Of a DNA stretch of 64,000 nucleotides, positions 15,965 to 26,241 are shown piece by piece; the stretch's first letter is position 1; every line of letters begins with the position of its first letter. The notes beneath the pieces are model-generated. The model had not been told where the DNA came from. It saw nothing but the letters and a program-made list of their open reading frames with translations, and made no database searches. This stretch comes from Fructobacillus tropaeoli (lineage in GTDB: Bacteria > Bacillota > Bacilli > Lactobacillales > Lactobacillaceae). The stretch lies in the NCBI RefSeq assembly GCF_001047135.2, contig NZ_DF968078.1, forward strand, positions 29,908-93,907, in the 5' to 3' direction. A program made the position numbers and the translations under genes.

Positions 15965-16858
15965 TCACGCCTTTGTCGGGATTGACTGAAGGAAAATCGT
16001 TGAGAGAACGAACAAACCACCAAGAACTTGAATAGCCGTAAAGCTCGTCCCCAAGAAAGCAACTGCTAAGAATGTCGCCGTTAAGGGCTCAAAAGAACTT
16101 AACATCCCAGTTGTGGCTGGCTGAAGGTCCTGAAGGCTATTAATATAGAACAAATAAGCCAACATAGTTCCAAAAATAACGATAAAAGTAATCTGCCCAC
16201 CACAGACTAGCGAAATCGACTTCAACGAATGGCTGAACAAAATTGGAAAAAACGGAATCGAACCGAGCGTCATCGCCCAGCCAACGACCAGGCGACCATC
16301 AAAGTTGGCCAAGAGTTCTTTTGGCAACAGCGTGTAGGATGCCTGACTCAACCCGGCTGCTAATCCCCAAAATAGGGCTAGCGGTGCCAGTGAGAGCTTC
16401 GTCAGGTTACCACTCGTTACTAGTAAGAAGGTTCCAACCAAGGCAACGATGACCGAAATCAAATCCAACCGTCGTGGCAAGGCATGGCTACGAACCGTGA
16501 GATACAAAATAATAAAAATTGGCCCCAAAAATTGTAAGACTGTCACCGTTGGTGCATTGCCATAATGAATGGCCATAAAATAGGACAACTGCGATGGCAA
16601 CATTCCTAAGAAGGCAAAGAGTAAAAGAAAGGTAGCCGACCGCTCATTTTTCCAAATGGAAAACAAAGATTGCTTACTTGCCAAGCCATACCATGCTAGC
16701 AGTAAAAGGCCAGCCAACAACAAACGAACACCGACTAACCATAATGGCGAAATTTGACTGTTAGCAAAGAGGGCTTGTGCCACCGTGCCGGACGCTCCCC
16801 AGAAAACACTACCGGTCACCGCATACAAAATTCCCCGTCCCGTTTTCTTCTCCGCCAT
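15965..16858 (-). CDS. EamA/DMT-superfamily transporter
   Basis: The 297-residue protein has ten membrane helices made of two EamA repeats. The N-terminal repeat starts GSVFWGASGTVAQAL and the second contains FWGLAAGLSQASYTLLP. DMT carriers of this type export amino acids or other metabolites, or import sugars and nucleosides; nothing here decides which. The last helix region (ATTGMLSSFEPLTATFLAV) carries the usual EamA signature. It stands alone, with a weak GAGAAGG site before ATG 16858. Confidence 0.83.
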   Translation of the reverse strand: MAEKKTGRGILYAVTGSVFWGASGTVAQALFANSQISPLWLVGVRLLLAGLLLLAWYGLASKQSLFSIWKNERSATFLLLFAFLGMLPSQLSYFMAIHYGNAPTVTVLQFLGPIFIILYLTVRSHALPRRLDLISVIVALVGTFLLVTSGNLTKLSLAPLALFWGLAAGLSQASYTLLPKELLANFDGRLVVGWAMTLGSIPFFPILFSHSLKSISLVCGGQITFIVIFGTMLAYLFYINSLQDLQPATTGMLSSFEPLTATFLAVAFLGTSFTAIQVLGGLFVLSTIFLQSIPTKA

Positions 16859-16910
16859 GGCAAAACCCTTCTCTTTCTAAATTATTAAAATTAGTTTGAT
16901 TATACACGAA

Positions 16911-16940
16911 AAAAGGCAAATCAAACAGATTTGCCTTCTT
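16911..16940 (-). terminator. Terminator downstream of the protease locus
   Basis: A perfect 10-bp stem (16913-16922 with 16928-16937) is followed on the minus strand by a T-run. Confidence 0.8.
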
Positions 16941-17022
16941 TCTAGATTAATTAAGCGTTTTTGTTAAGTGCACTTATAAGTGAACATTATTTTTAAATAG
17001 CTTTTAAATAAGTTTTTATTCA

Positions 17023-17631
17023 TCACCTCCTTTTATTTTTGCCATCATTAGCAATGGATGTGCACGGTACGCTTGCCCCAGTTAAATTGATGAAAATTTT
17101 GGTGCCAAGCATGGATTGTTTGCGAGAACAGATGCTTTTCCAGTTTTCCCAACCCCCATTTTGGTTAAAATTGCCCCAGCCCATCTTTGGTCCAAAGCTA
17201 TCTCGACCATGGTGACTCATACCAGCAGCCGAAAAATAAGGTGAATGGTGACTCCGATAATGATTTCGTTGGTCTTGGGACCTGTGGCGGTTAGGTGTCG
17301 GCCACGAAACTTTATTAACAGACCTTAACGGTCGCGGACTGGTAACCACTGCTTGGTCCTTCTGAACTGGTGAAAACTCATTAACAACCACCGTCACCAC
17401 CTGCGACTGATTCCCATACGCATCGACCGTTTTGAACTGAACCGTTTTATTTTCTCGAATTGACAAATCACCCTGATATTTTTTCCATTGCTGACCTTGA
17501 TTCAAAGAATACATAACCGTCAATTCGTTATCGCTCGGGTTGTCCACCGGCAGATTCGCTTTTGCTGTTAGTAACAGTGGAAAGCGCTGAATAACGCCGC
17601 TACCATCTTTTGTAACGGTTGGTGCTGGCAA
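17023..17631 (-). pseudogene. 3' fragment of the S8 protease gene
   Basis: This is the continuation frame after the 1-nt deletion. It holds one more beta-sandwich repeat (VTKDGSGVIQRFPLLLTAK...VQFKTVDAYGNQS) and then a polar tail with HRSQDQRNHYRSHHSPYF and GWGNFNQNGGWENW. A neighbouring frame over 17050-17130 has a similar His/Asn/Trp-rich content (WHQNFHQFNWGKR), so a second frameshift near 17125 is possible. No sorting signal is visible in either frame. It has no start signal of its own and is unlikely to be translated alone. Confidence 0.65.
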
Positions 17632-17696
17632 ATTTGTTTGATAATAGCGGACATTTAATTTCTTTTTAGTCTGATTACCAACAGCATCACGAATAG

Positions 17697-20600
17697 CTAA
17701 ATCGACCGATTATCGCCTTTAGTTAGGTGAAGAGGCACTGAAAACTTCGTCAACCCACCCGTAGTATTTTGGTTAATAATCAGACTAAACGGCTTAGTGG
17801 CAACCATATCGCCATTAATCGTTAGTTGATAACCATCATAGTTATCGCCTGCTTGCCCGCTAAGTTGGTAGGTCTCCTGATTGGTTTTAACCTGGTAAGT
17901 CCCATCATCTAGTCGCGCCAGCGTGCTTTCGTTAAAAAGATTTAACTCCGGTAAACTGGTATCAACGTAGAACTGCAAGCCACCATCAACTAAGGTCCGC
18001 CCACCAGCATTAATTTGAATTGGAACTGCCGTCTTCGCATTGGCTTTGGCTTCAACAACAGTTGAAAAAGCCAACGTCTTTGGATCGACCGCCACCGCTA
18101 GGCGATTTCCATGCTTTTCACCAATCAAAAGCTGGTCCACCGTTTTTCGCAAGTGCCCCCTAATCGTGAGCTTTTGTGTCTGCTGGTCATAATACCTTGT
18201 TTGCGCCGTCACCATATTGAACTCAAAATTCACGTCATGATCGAATGTGATGATTGGCTTCTTAACACCGTCCAGTAATCCCTCTGCGGCAGGTTCCTTC
18301 TTGCCCGTCCAAGTCAGTGCTTTACCAACTGGACTAGGACCAACCTCGCCCACTTCCGGCTGACCTGCCGTTGTTCCCTTTGCCAGAGAATTCGATTCCG
18401 ACGAGGAGTTGTTTGCTGAAGCAGTAGTCCCCGAACCAGGCAGCGTAAAGGATTGACCCGTCAGGTTTCCGGCATTATCAAAAGCTAAAATTCGAACCTG
18501 GTTACTTTGGTCCGCATGGAACGACTGGATTTGGTCAGTGCTTAATGGCAGTGATAGGCGTTGATAAACTTGGTGATCCTCTTGCAATGGCTGGTCAACA
18601 ATCGTCAAAATGCCATTAACGACGAATCCAACTCGGCCGAAAGCGTCAATACCGCTTAATTCATCCGTCAAATCAGCTGCCAAAATAATTCCTTTTTCCG
18701 CTTTGGCTGACTGATTTTTCATTTGAAACTGGGGATTAGCAATCTGCGGACCATGGCCATCGACTTTAATCGGCAAGATTAAGCGTTGGCGAACAGCTTG
18801 ACCACCAATTCCATCATTCAATCGACCACTAGCCGCCTCTGCGGATAGCTGGTAATAATATCGACCATCAAAAGCCGACTCGTTGTGCCCTGCTTTGACA
18901 TTCCAAATATCACCACGCCAGCCTTTACCACCAGCGTCATAGGACGTAAATTGGTCCTTGCCCCGTTGATAATAGGACTTCAATATGTCTTCATCAATGC
19001 TAACCGTTCGTAGTGGCTGTTGGTTGGCCCACCGAGAATCGGTCGGATCGTGCTGATAAATTTCACCGACAACGTGGTGGGCATTGCGCCAAAGATTAAC
19101 CAATGGCTGCGCCTGCTTGTTAACAGCCCCCTGGTTCGGTGAAATCGCAATATTTTCTGGAATAATCGTCCCTGCTTTGTTCAGGCCCAACGGCACTTTG
19201 TTGGAGTCAACAAGGGTTGACTGGCCAAAGTAGGAAGCGGGATCCCAGGCTGGCCGGTCAAAAATTTGCTGATTTTGCCAATCACCATAGTAGCCAAGGT
19301 ATGGCATGGATAGTTGCTGACCACCCTTTTTTAGCAGACGACCAGCAGAATCAACCGCCTTAAATTGCAGATAGCCTTCAACAAAGCCATTCTTAGCGCG
19401 CTCGGGCAAAGTCAAGCCAAAGTTCACCGCCACTCGTTGTTGGGCCGGTACCTTAATTACCGTCTTTTCACCGTTTGGCGCTTGATCGACTGTATCTGAC
19501 CCTAATATTGACAAATCAGCACCCGAAATCCGCTTATCCGTCGCTGGCTTTCCCGGTACCGAACCATCTGTCCAAACACGATGATCAGCCTGATAACGGA
19601 AATTCTGCTCTTGATCAGTCTGATTTTCTAAGAAGACCTGCAAGGATTGTTTCGATTCGCCAAAGGCACCTAGCGACAAAGATGCAACGCCTCGAGAAGT
19701 CGTTAGAGACGTCCGGCTGTCAAGCGCATCTTCAACCTGTGCCAACCCCGCCCCCTGAACACGAGGTGAAACAATCGCTAATGTCTTTTCATCCACTAAC
19801 GGCCGTGCGGTATTCATCAAAGCCGTCTTCATGTGCTGACTGATTTTTTCAGCCGGTACCCGACCACCCAATGACTGGGCAAACAGAGCAGCAGAAACGG
19901 CCATCACTGGCGTCGCCATCGAAGTGCCCGACTTATAGTCGTAACGGTTACCGTTCAAGCTTGATAATAATCGACCACCAGGCGCTGTGATATCAGGCTT
20001 TAGCTGTAAATCAGGTGTTGGACCATAGGACGAAAAGGACGACAGATGACTCAGTTTTACCGGACCATCGGCTGGGATATCATAGGCCAGGTTGTCTGAT
20101 GAAGCGACGGTCAAAACAGAAGGCAACACACCTGGCGAGTCAATCGTTCCGGTATCGTTTGTTTTGCGTGTATTGACAACGTTGAGACCAGTATTGGAGG
20201 TAGACAGGCCGGAATTTCCTGCTGCAACAACCGGGATGGTCCCCTTTTGCGCCGCCAAATTCACGGCCCGCTGCTCCGGACTATCTGGGTCAACGTCCCC
20301 ACTGGTAGAACCCAGAGAAAGGTTAATTACATCAGCCTTGAGTAAAACGGCATCCTCAACCGCTGCAATGACATCGTCGCTACTGGCGCCACCGCCGTTA
20401 TTCGAGAAAACTTTCATATTTAACAGCTGCGCATTAGGCGCCGTTCCGATGGCATAAGCCTTTTGATTAAAGCCAGCAAAATTTGGCAAAGCCGAATAGC
20501 CAGCCGCTAACCCGGCAACGTGCATGCCATGCATCGAATTTTTATTTAAATCAAAAACCGTATTGGACGTCCCATCGGCATAATTATAAGAATATGGAAT

Positions 20601-21476
20601 CTTAGCCGATGAGTAACAGCCATGACCAAGGTGGCTGATAGCTTCTTTTGCCTCTTTTTGGCTAATTTTCTTCTTGGCATTTTTGCCGAGCCGCATGATT
20701 TCATGATTAGTATCAATACCCGTATCAACAATCGCGATGACCGTTTGATCTCCCTTCAGACGGTGCTGATGCCATACGGTTGAAGCCTGCACAATTTGAT
20801 CAGCAGCCAAATCTTGGGGTTGATAAATATTGGCGGCCGTCACGCGTTTCACGTCGGCAACGGCCTGAACAGCCTGCAAATCCTTGACCTTCGCCACAAT
20901 CGACATCGTATTCGTTAAATAGCCAAATTCGTGTTGAGCCTTTTTCTTGGCAATTTTTTCAACCGCTTGCCGGGCAGGACGCTGTTCAGCCACTACCTGC
21001 CGACTTGCAGCCCGCACTTCCTCGACTTTTTTCTCTTCCGTTGCTCGTCGAGAGCGTGAGTGTTGGCTACCCGTCGAACTCGTGGCATTGGTGGCGGCTT
21101 GCTTAGCTGCGCCCTCCACCCTCAAGGCTGCTAGTGGTTGATCGAACTCAACCATCAAAGTTACCGGACTTTCGGCCAATGCTTTTTCTGATTTAGGCAC
21201 TGGTAGACCCTTGGCTTTGAGCTGTTCCTTCACTCGCTTCTTAAAATTCTGATCAGCATGCTGGCGAATCCGCTCATGGTCCGCTTTCATTTGTTCTTCG
21301 GGACTATTGGATTCAGAAGTCCCCTTCACACCGACTGGATCTTTGTTTGCTTTTTTCGCGGCTTGCTTTGCAGGCTGATTTTCCCCTGCCAAGACGGGAA
21401 GACCACTGTCAAGCATAGCAGGTGCTAACAAGAGTGCTAGTAATGCCAACCCCAATCTTTTCTTCTGATGGTACAT
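17697..21476 (-). CDS. 5' open frame of the S8 protease: signal, pro-region, catalytic and Fn3-like domains
   Basis: This frame alone codes for 1259 residues, including the full catalytic triad. If translated, it would give a secreted protease lacking the last part of the cell-surface stalk. Residues 31-150 are Lys/Ala-rich and unusual for a pro-domain. Residues 190-235 (TNTMSIVAKVKDLQAVQAVADV) look like the end of an I9-type inhibitor pro-domain, placed just before the mature enzyme. Confidence 0.8.
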   Translation of the reverse strand: MYHQKKRLGLALLALLLAPAMLDSGLPVLAGENQPAKQAAKKANKDPVGVKGTSESNSPEEQMKADHERIRQHADQNFKKRVKEQLKAKGLPVPKSEKALAESPVTLMVEFDQPLAALRVEGAAKQAATNATSSTGSQHSRSRRATEEKKVEEVRAASRQVVAEQRPARQAVEKIAKKKAQHEFGYLTNTMSIVAKVKDLQAVQAVADVKRVTAANIYQPQDLAADQIVQASTVWHQHRLKGDQTVIAIVDTGIDTNHEIMRLGKNAKKKISQKEAKEAISHLGHGCYSSAKIPYSYNYADGTSNTVFDLNKNSMHGMHVAGLAAGYSALPNFAGFNQKAYAIGTAPNAQLLNMKVFSNNGGGASSDDVIAAVEDAVLLKADVINLSLGSTSGDVDPDSPEQRAVNLAAQKGTIPVVAAGNSGLSTSNTGLNVVNTRKTNDTGTIDSPGVLPSVLTVASSDNLAYDIPADGPVKLSHLSSFSSYGPTPDLQLKPDITAPGGRLLSSLNGNRYDYKSGTSMATPVMAVSAALFAQSLGGRVPAEKISQHMKTALMNTARPLVDEKTLAIVSPRVQGAGLAQVEDALDSRTSLTTSRGVASLSLGAFGESKQSLQVFLENQTDQEQNFRYQADHRVWTDGSVPGKPATDKRISGADLSILGSDTVDQAPNGEKTVIKVPAQQRVAVNFGLTLPERAKNGFVEGYLQFKAVDSAGRLLKKGGQQLSMPYLGYYGDWQNQQIFDRPAWDPASYFGQSTLVDSNKVPLGLNKAGTIIPENIAISPNQGAVNKQAQPLVNLWRNAHHVVGEIYQHDPTDSRWANQQPLRTVSIDEDILKSYYQRGKDQFTSYDAGGKGWRGDIWNVKAGHNESAFDGRYYYQLSAEAASGRLNDGIGGQAVRQRLILPIKVDGHGPQIANPQFQMKNQSAKAEKGIILAADLTDELSGIDAFGRVGFVVNGILTIVDQPLQEDHQVYQRLSLPLSTDQIQSFHADQSNQVRILAFDNAGNLTGQSFTLPGSGTTASANNSSSESNSLAKGTTAGQPEVGEVGPSPVGKALTWTGKKEPAAEGLLDGVKKPIITFDHDVNFEFNMVTAQTRYYDQQTQKLTIRGHLRKTVDQLLIGEKHGNRLAVAVDPKTLAFSTVVEAKANAKTAVPIQINAGGRTLVDGGLQFYVDTSLPELNLFNESTLARLDDGTYQVKTNQETYQLSGQAGDNYDGYQLTINGDMVATKPFSLIINQNTTGGLTKFSVPLHLTKGDNRSI

Positions 21477-21742
21477 AGGACAACCTTCCTCTCTACCCAC
21501 AATGGGGGTATTGATTTCACTTGTCTTTTTTCCTATTTCTGCCGTCATTATAAAAAGAATCATTTTTTGGCACAAATTTTTGAGTTAACGAGGACAAAAT
21601 CAGACCGATTATGCCAAATCGCTATCTTGAGTATTCAAGAGGCTGTTCAATAGCCAAAAGAATCGCGACGACCCTTGCGAAAATCAAAAAGGGTAATGAA
21701 CTACCCTCAATAGCCCGTTACTCTTAGGACAAAAAGCAATCA

Positions 21743-21782
21743 AAAACGGCCATCCCCGAATGCTCCGAGAATGGCCGTCTAT
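21743..21782 (-). terminator. Terminator of the giant surface-protein gene
   Basis: Arms ACGGCCAT (21746-21753) and ATGGCCGT flank an imperfectly paired middle. T5 follows on the minus strand. It lies 33 bp after the last stop codon. Confidence 0.8.
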
Positions 21783-21814
21783 ATCAGCAATCACGATTGC
21801 ACGTGACTACTGAA

Positions 21815-22585
21815 CTAATGATGATTATCCGTTTTATTTTTACCTCCACTTACCTTTAGTTGACCTAATTTTAATCCAACACCAGTCAATCCAATCGAGA
21901 GACTGGACATCGTTACAGCCAAAAATGTTAGCGGCTGGTCGAAGTGTTCGACTTCCCAAGTATCGGGTAGAGCAATTTTTGCAGGGAACAAATTATCCAT
22001 TAATGTTGCTGGGCTTGCAGAATTCTCAACAGGATTGCTCTGTGTCTCCCTTGGTTGAACGCTCTCTTGTTGGATTTGCTGACTAATTTGCTGAAGCGAA
22101 TCCAAGAACTGCTGATAGGCGGTCTGAACATCCCCCACCGTCCGTGCTTGTTGCAAGTCAGTCATGAGCTGCCACTCGGCTGGTTGAATTTTGTTAATCA
22201 ATTGAGGCTGTTCATCTGCTGGCAATTGCTTTTTTGCATCGTTGATTGCCTGATCTGCCTCTTTCTTAGCTTGCTGTTCGACCTGATCTTGGGCCTTTGC
22301 CCGTTGCTGAACATTTGTCAATTTCTTATTAAAATCAGTTACGGCAACATCAACGGCCTTTTGGTCATTCGCTTGTTCAACTTCATCCATTGCCTTTTGC
22401 TTGGCCGGGTCAATAGCTGACTCAAATTGTGGACCTTGACCAGTTCGCAGCGCCTGTTTGGCGGCATCGGCCGCTTGTTCACTTTGCGTTACCGCTTGGT
22501 TCTTAGCTGCTTCCTGTTCAGCTTTGGCTTTCGCAGCAGTCTGCTCAGCCTCGGCCTTATCCTTCGCCACAGCCTGTTTTTGCAA
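21815..22585 (-). pseudogene. Giant surface protein: C-terminal segment with degenerate sorting signal
   Basis: This part follows the in-frame TGA at 22721-22723, where relatives of the repeat have Leu (KxALPxGQ). It is Ala/Lys/Gln-rich coiled coil (AEQTAAKAKAEQEAAKNQA). It ends with a short linker, LPDTWE, a hydrophobic stretch (LTFLAVTMSSLSIGLTGVGL) and a basic tail. The expected sortase motif is LPxTG; the Gly has become Trp (TGG, one base from GGG). Confidence 0.75.
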
Positions 22586-22720
22586 GTCGTCAACCGTCTG
22601 CTTGAACCTCGCTAAGACCCGCTGAATATCATCTGCATTCTGCGTTTGAGCAAGGTCCTTTTCGGCTGCTTGACGTGCAGCATCAACGACTGGATCAAAG
22701 GCGGCCTGCTGACCATTTGG

Positions 22721-23866
22721 TCATGCTTGCTTAGTGCTATCGGCATCATGTTCCACTTGCTTTACCGCTTGGCTCTTGGCTGCTGCCAGTTCAGCCTCGG
22801 CTTGAGCCTTCGCTTCTGCCTGTTCTTGTACACTATCAACCGTCTGCTTGAACTTTGTTAAGGTTTGCTGAATCTCATCTGCATTCTGCGCTTGAGCAAG
22901 GTCCTTCTCAGCCACTTGACGCGCTTCATCAATGTTCTGTGCAAACTGTGAGACTTGACCAGCTGGCAATGCCTTCTTAGCACTATCGGTATCATGTTCC
23001 ACTTGCTTTGCCGCTTGGTCCTTAGCCGCCGCCAGTTCAGCCTCAGCTTGAGCCTTCGCTTCTGCCTGCTTTTGTAGACCATCAACCATCCGCTTAAACT
23101 TCGCTAAGGCTTGCTGAATCTCATCCGCATTCTGAGCCTGAGAAAGCTCCTTTTCAGCAGTTTGGCGTGCAGCATCAATAGCCGAATCAAAGGCAACTTG
23201 CTGACCTTCAGGCAACTTTTGCTTGGCAGTTGTCGCATCGTCATCCACTGTTTGCAGAGCCACTTGTTCTTGGTTTTTCAGTGCTTGACCCGGTTGGTGA
23301 ACCTCGTCAATTCCTGGCAAACCATTCTGAAGCGCTTGATCAGCTGCTCTTGGATCAGCTGCTTTTTCAACAATCGCCTTCAAAGCGTCCGCCTTTTGAT
23401 TGGCCGTAGCAATTTGCTGTTGCTTATCTTGGCTCGAAAGGGGTGGATCCTGATTGATTTCCTCAACAACCTGTTTTGTAGCAATATCAATTCGCTGGTT
23501 AAGCGCGGGCAGTTGTCCATTCAAATCAGGCTTTGCCTGATGGGCAGCCTGAATATTTGCCTGACCAGTTGCCAAAGCATCAGCCACTACTGCCTCACTC
23601 TGAGCCGCGGCAATCGCAGCCAGCGTTTGACTATAAACAGTCTGTGCAGCCTCTAACTGATTGTGCACATCCGAGTCCGACAAAGTTCGGTCAGACTGAA
23701 TTGACGCCAGCGTTGCGTTCAAGAATTGCTGTAATTGCTGGCGAGCATCCGCTTGACTCGCTTGAAGAGCAATTGTTGGTAAGCTAGCCACAAACTGCTG
23801 CAAGCTAGTCACAACCTGATTTCCATCAACAGCCGAAGAAATATCGGCATTGGTCTGTTGTGTCAA
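22721..23866 (-). pseudogene. Giant surface protein: segment with 82-residue tandem repeats
   Basis: The frame lies between the stops at 23867 and 22721. Its first half is the tail of the third large module (VDGNQVVTSLQQFVASLP...). The second half holds Ala/Lys/Gln-rich tandem repeats of 82 residues with NADEIQQxLxKFKxxVD as the marker. These are among the youngest repeats at DNA level. Confidence 0.75.
22745..23237 (-). repeat. 246-bp tandem repeat near the 3' end of the giant gene
   Basis: The block that begins ATCATGTTCCACTTGC at 22745 recurs at 22991, exactly 246 bp (82 codons) on, with high similarity throughout. A more diverged third copy follows from about 23237. The period is a multiple of three, so copy number can change without shifting the frame. 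Confidence 0.75.
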
Positions 23867-23917
23867 TTAAGTCAACTGCATCATCAAGCCTGCCTTTTCG
23901 TCATCAGTCAAATGCTG

Positions 23918-26241
23918 ATAACCGTCAACGGTCTGAACAGTCGACTGCAAAGTTTGATATACCTTTTTGACCCAATCGGCCTTCATTTGTGCAATTAACG
24001 TCTGCTTGGCTGGACCGCTGCGGTCAACACTTGGTGCTGATCTTGTGTAATCAAACCACTTTGAAGCGCCTGATTGATTTGTTCTTGCATCTGCTGGCTA
24101 GCAGCTTGAATTTGTTTTTCAAACTTAGCTGCTTGACCATCTGGCCCCACAATTGCCTGGCCGGCCTGGTGAATCGTCGGCAACTTTGGTAGACCCTGTT
24201 CAAGGTCTTGGTAGGCTGCACGTGGGTCAACAGCATTTTTCAATTCATTCTTCAAGTCTGCCGCCTGTTGCTGAACGGCCTTAATCTGCTGTTGTTTCTC
24301 GTCAACTGATAATGTCGGATCTTGATTGATTGCTGATACAACCTGCTGAGCAACCTCATCAACTTGCTGGTTCAGCTTTGGTAACTGCTGAGCCAAATCG
24401 CCCTGCTCTTGGTGAGCGTTTTCAACAGCGGTGCGACCATCCGCCAAAGCCTGCGCCATTGCAGCGGAGTTCTGTGTCGCCTTAACCGCCTGGATGGCTT
24501 GGTCAAGAGCAGTATTGGCTGCTTGTTGCTGATTTTGTACTTGTTGATCTAACAATGTGCGGTCAGCGCTAATTGCTTGTTGAGTAGCCGTTCCCGTCTG
24601 TTCAAGTTGACGAACAGCATCCTGCTGGCTAGCCTTGAAGGTCAAGGTTGGCAAAGCATCCAAGAATTTTTGCAAGGCTGCAGTCACAACCGTGGCCGAT
24701 GCGCCTTCTTGGAACTGGTTATTGGTTTCATCGGTCAGCTCACCCAACCGGTTCATCAAATCAGCCACATCATCGTCAGTCAAATTCTCATAACCATGAA
24801 TGGTCTGGTCCGTCGCCTGCAATCCTTGGTACAACCGGGATACCCAGTCAGCCTTGGCCTCAGCAACTGGTGTCTGCGCTAGTTGACCCAAAGTCAAAGC
24901 CGTCACATCGCCTTGAACCATCGTTTCGGCCGCTACAACTGTTTGAGCAGACTTCAGTTCATTGACAAACCAGTCCTGCATGCCGGTGATTGCCCGGACA
25001 ATAATCTGTTGACCAGCAACCGAAAGGTTTGGTTGCTGCTTTGTTTTAGCAGCCAAAGCCGTTGCAGCGGCAACAATCTGCTGGTTAAAGTCGGACAACC
25101 GGTCAGACACGGATTGACCACCATGATGAACGCCATTAATAATTTGCACAGCCGTTTCGCTAGTACCAGTCACCTAGGCAGCGTTTTGGCTGTCATTAAT
25201 CGACTTGGTCCAGGTATCCACAACCTCTTGTAAGCTCGTTTGTTGGGCGGCCTTTTCTTGCTGATTCAAAGTGCCATCAGCAACAATAGCTGCATCCGCC
25301 TGAGACTGAGCAACTTTCAACTGGTGGAAGGCAATGTCCTTAGCCAAAGCTGTTTAATTTTGAACCAAGGCAGCTTGCCAAGCCGCACTTGCCGTCTGAA
25401 TTTGATCGGCATTTTCAGCCTGGTTGGTTGCGGCCTGTGCCTGAGTTGTGGCCGCTTGAAGAGCAGCTGTCAAGACATCCCTTTGCTCGGTTGTGATAAA
25501 ACCATTTGTCGCCGCCTGATTAATTTGATTTTGTTCTTGCTGACTGGCAGTCGAAACCTGATTTTTCAACTGAGCCGCTTGTCCTGTTGCACCACTAATG
25601 ACCAAACCGGGTTGGTGGACCCCATTTAGGCTGACCAAACCTGGTTGCGGGTCTTCATCAGCCTCACGCAAATCAGCTGCATTGGCCATTGTCTTTTTCA
25701 GATCTGACGCCTTCTGGTTAAGCGTCTCAATCTGCTGTTGCTTTTCAGTGGCAGTCAACGTTTGATCTTGATTAATCGTAGTCGTTGCTGTCTTGACGGC
25801 ATCATCGACCTGCTGGTTCAGCTTTGGTAATTGTTCACTCAAAGCAGCTTGATCTTGATGACTAGCTTCAACGGCCTCCTGGCCCGCCGTCAAGGCACTC
25901 GCTACTGCCTGCAAATCACCTGCTTGTTGCACTTGTGCACTTGCTTGGTCATAAGCGGTTTGAGCCGTCTGAATCTGATTTTGCACCTCTTGATGAGATA
26001 ATGACCGGTCAGCCGTAATATCCGCCTTGGTGGTTTCGAAGACCGACTGCAACCGATTAGCAGCATCCGTTTTGCTTGCTTGCAAGTTCAACTTAGTCAA
26101 ATTCAGCATCAATTCTTGCAACAATTGTACTGTTTGATCTAGCGTCTGGGCTTGGCTAATTTGACTGTTGGTCGTCGTCACCAGTGACTGCATCGTTTGC
26201 AGTAAGGCTGATTTTTCAACAACAGACAAAGCTAAATAGCC
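23918..26241 (-). repeat. Large in-frame module of 1,446 bp, third copy shortened
   Basis: A compound module of 482 codons is repeated. Its markers are VHHGGxSVxxRL, then DWxxxELxxAxxVVxAETMVQ, then DQxIxGY. The GY codons lie at 26236, 24790 and 23918. The first interval is 1,446 bp. The second is 872 bp and out of frame, so the third copy lacks about 574 bp including its HHGG part. Confidence 0.7.
23995..25173 (-). pseudogene. Giant surface protein: second large module
   Basis: The frame follows the TAG at 25174 and is in phase with the segment before it. It begins with VHHGGQSVSDRL and contains the full second copy of the large module. It ends at TAA 23995 where the out-of-frame deletion joins it to the remains of the third module (AQMKADWVKKVYQ, at about 23870-23990). 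Confidence 0.75.

Larger units (their letters stand above)
17023..21476 (-). pseudogene. S8 (subtilisin/lactocepin-like) cell-envelope protease, frameshifted
   Basis: ATG 21476 (AGGAAGG upstream) opens a 1259-residue frame with a signal peptide (residues 7-30), a basic pro-region and a subtilase domain. The catalytic residues are D251 (IVDTGID), H316 (MHGMHVAG) and S519 (GTSMATP), with oxyanion N421. No PA insert is seen. An Fn3-like domain and further beta domains follow. The frame ends at a TAG around 17697. A second frame continues without a gap as DLAIRDAVGNQTKKKLNVRY, so one base has been lost near 17700-17703. The second frame ends at 17023 with a His-, Asn-, Gly- and Trp-rich tail and no LPXTG signal. 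The catalytic domain is complete, so a truncated secreted protease could still be made. Confidence 0.85.

Noticed and set aside
22745..23237. CRISPR array
   Set aside because: The repeats are 246 bp, coding and directly adjacent with no spacers.
23111..23656. Long plus-strand ORFs opposite the repeat genes
   Set aside because: They have Leu/Ser/Cys-rich composition, no ribosome sites and no domains. They are shadows of the Gln/Ala-rich coding strand.
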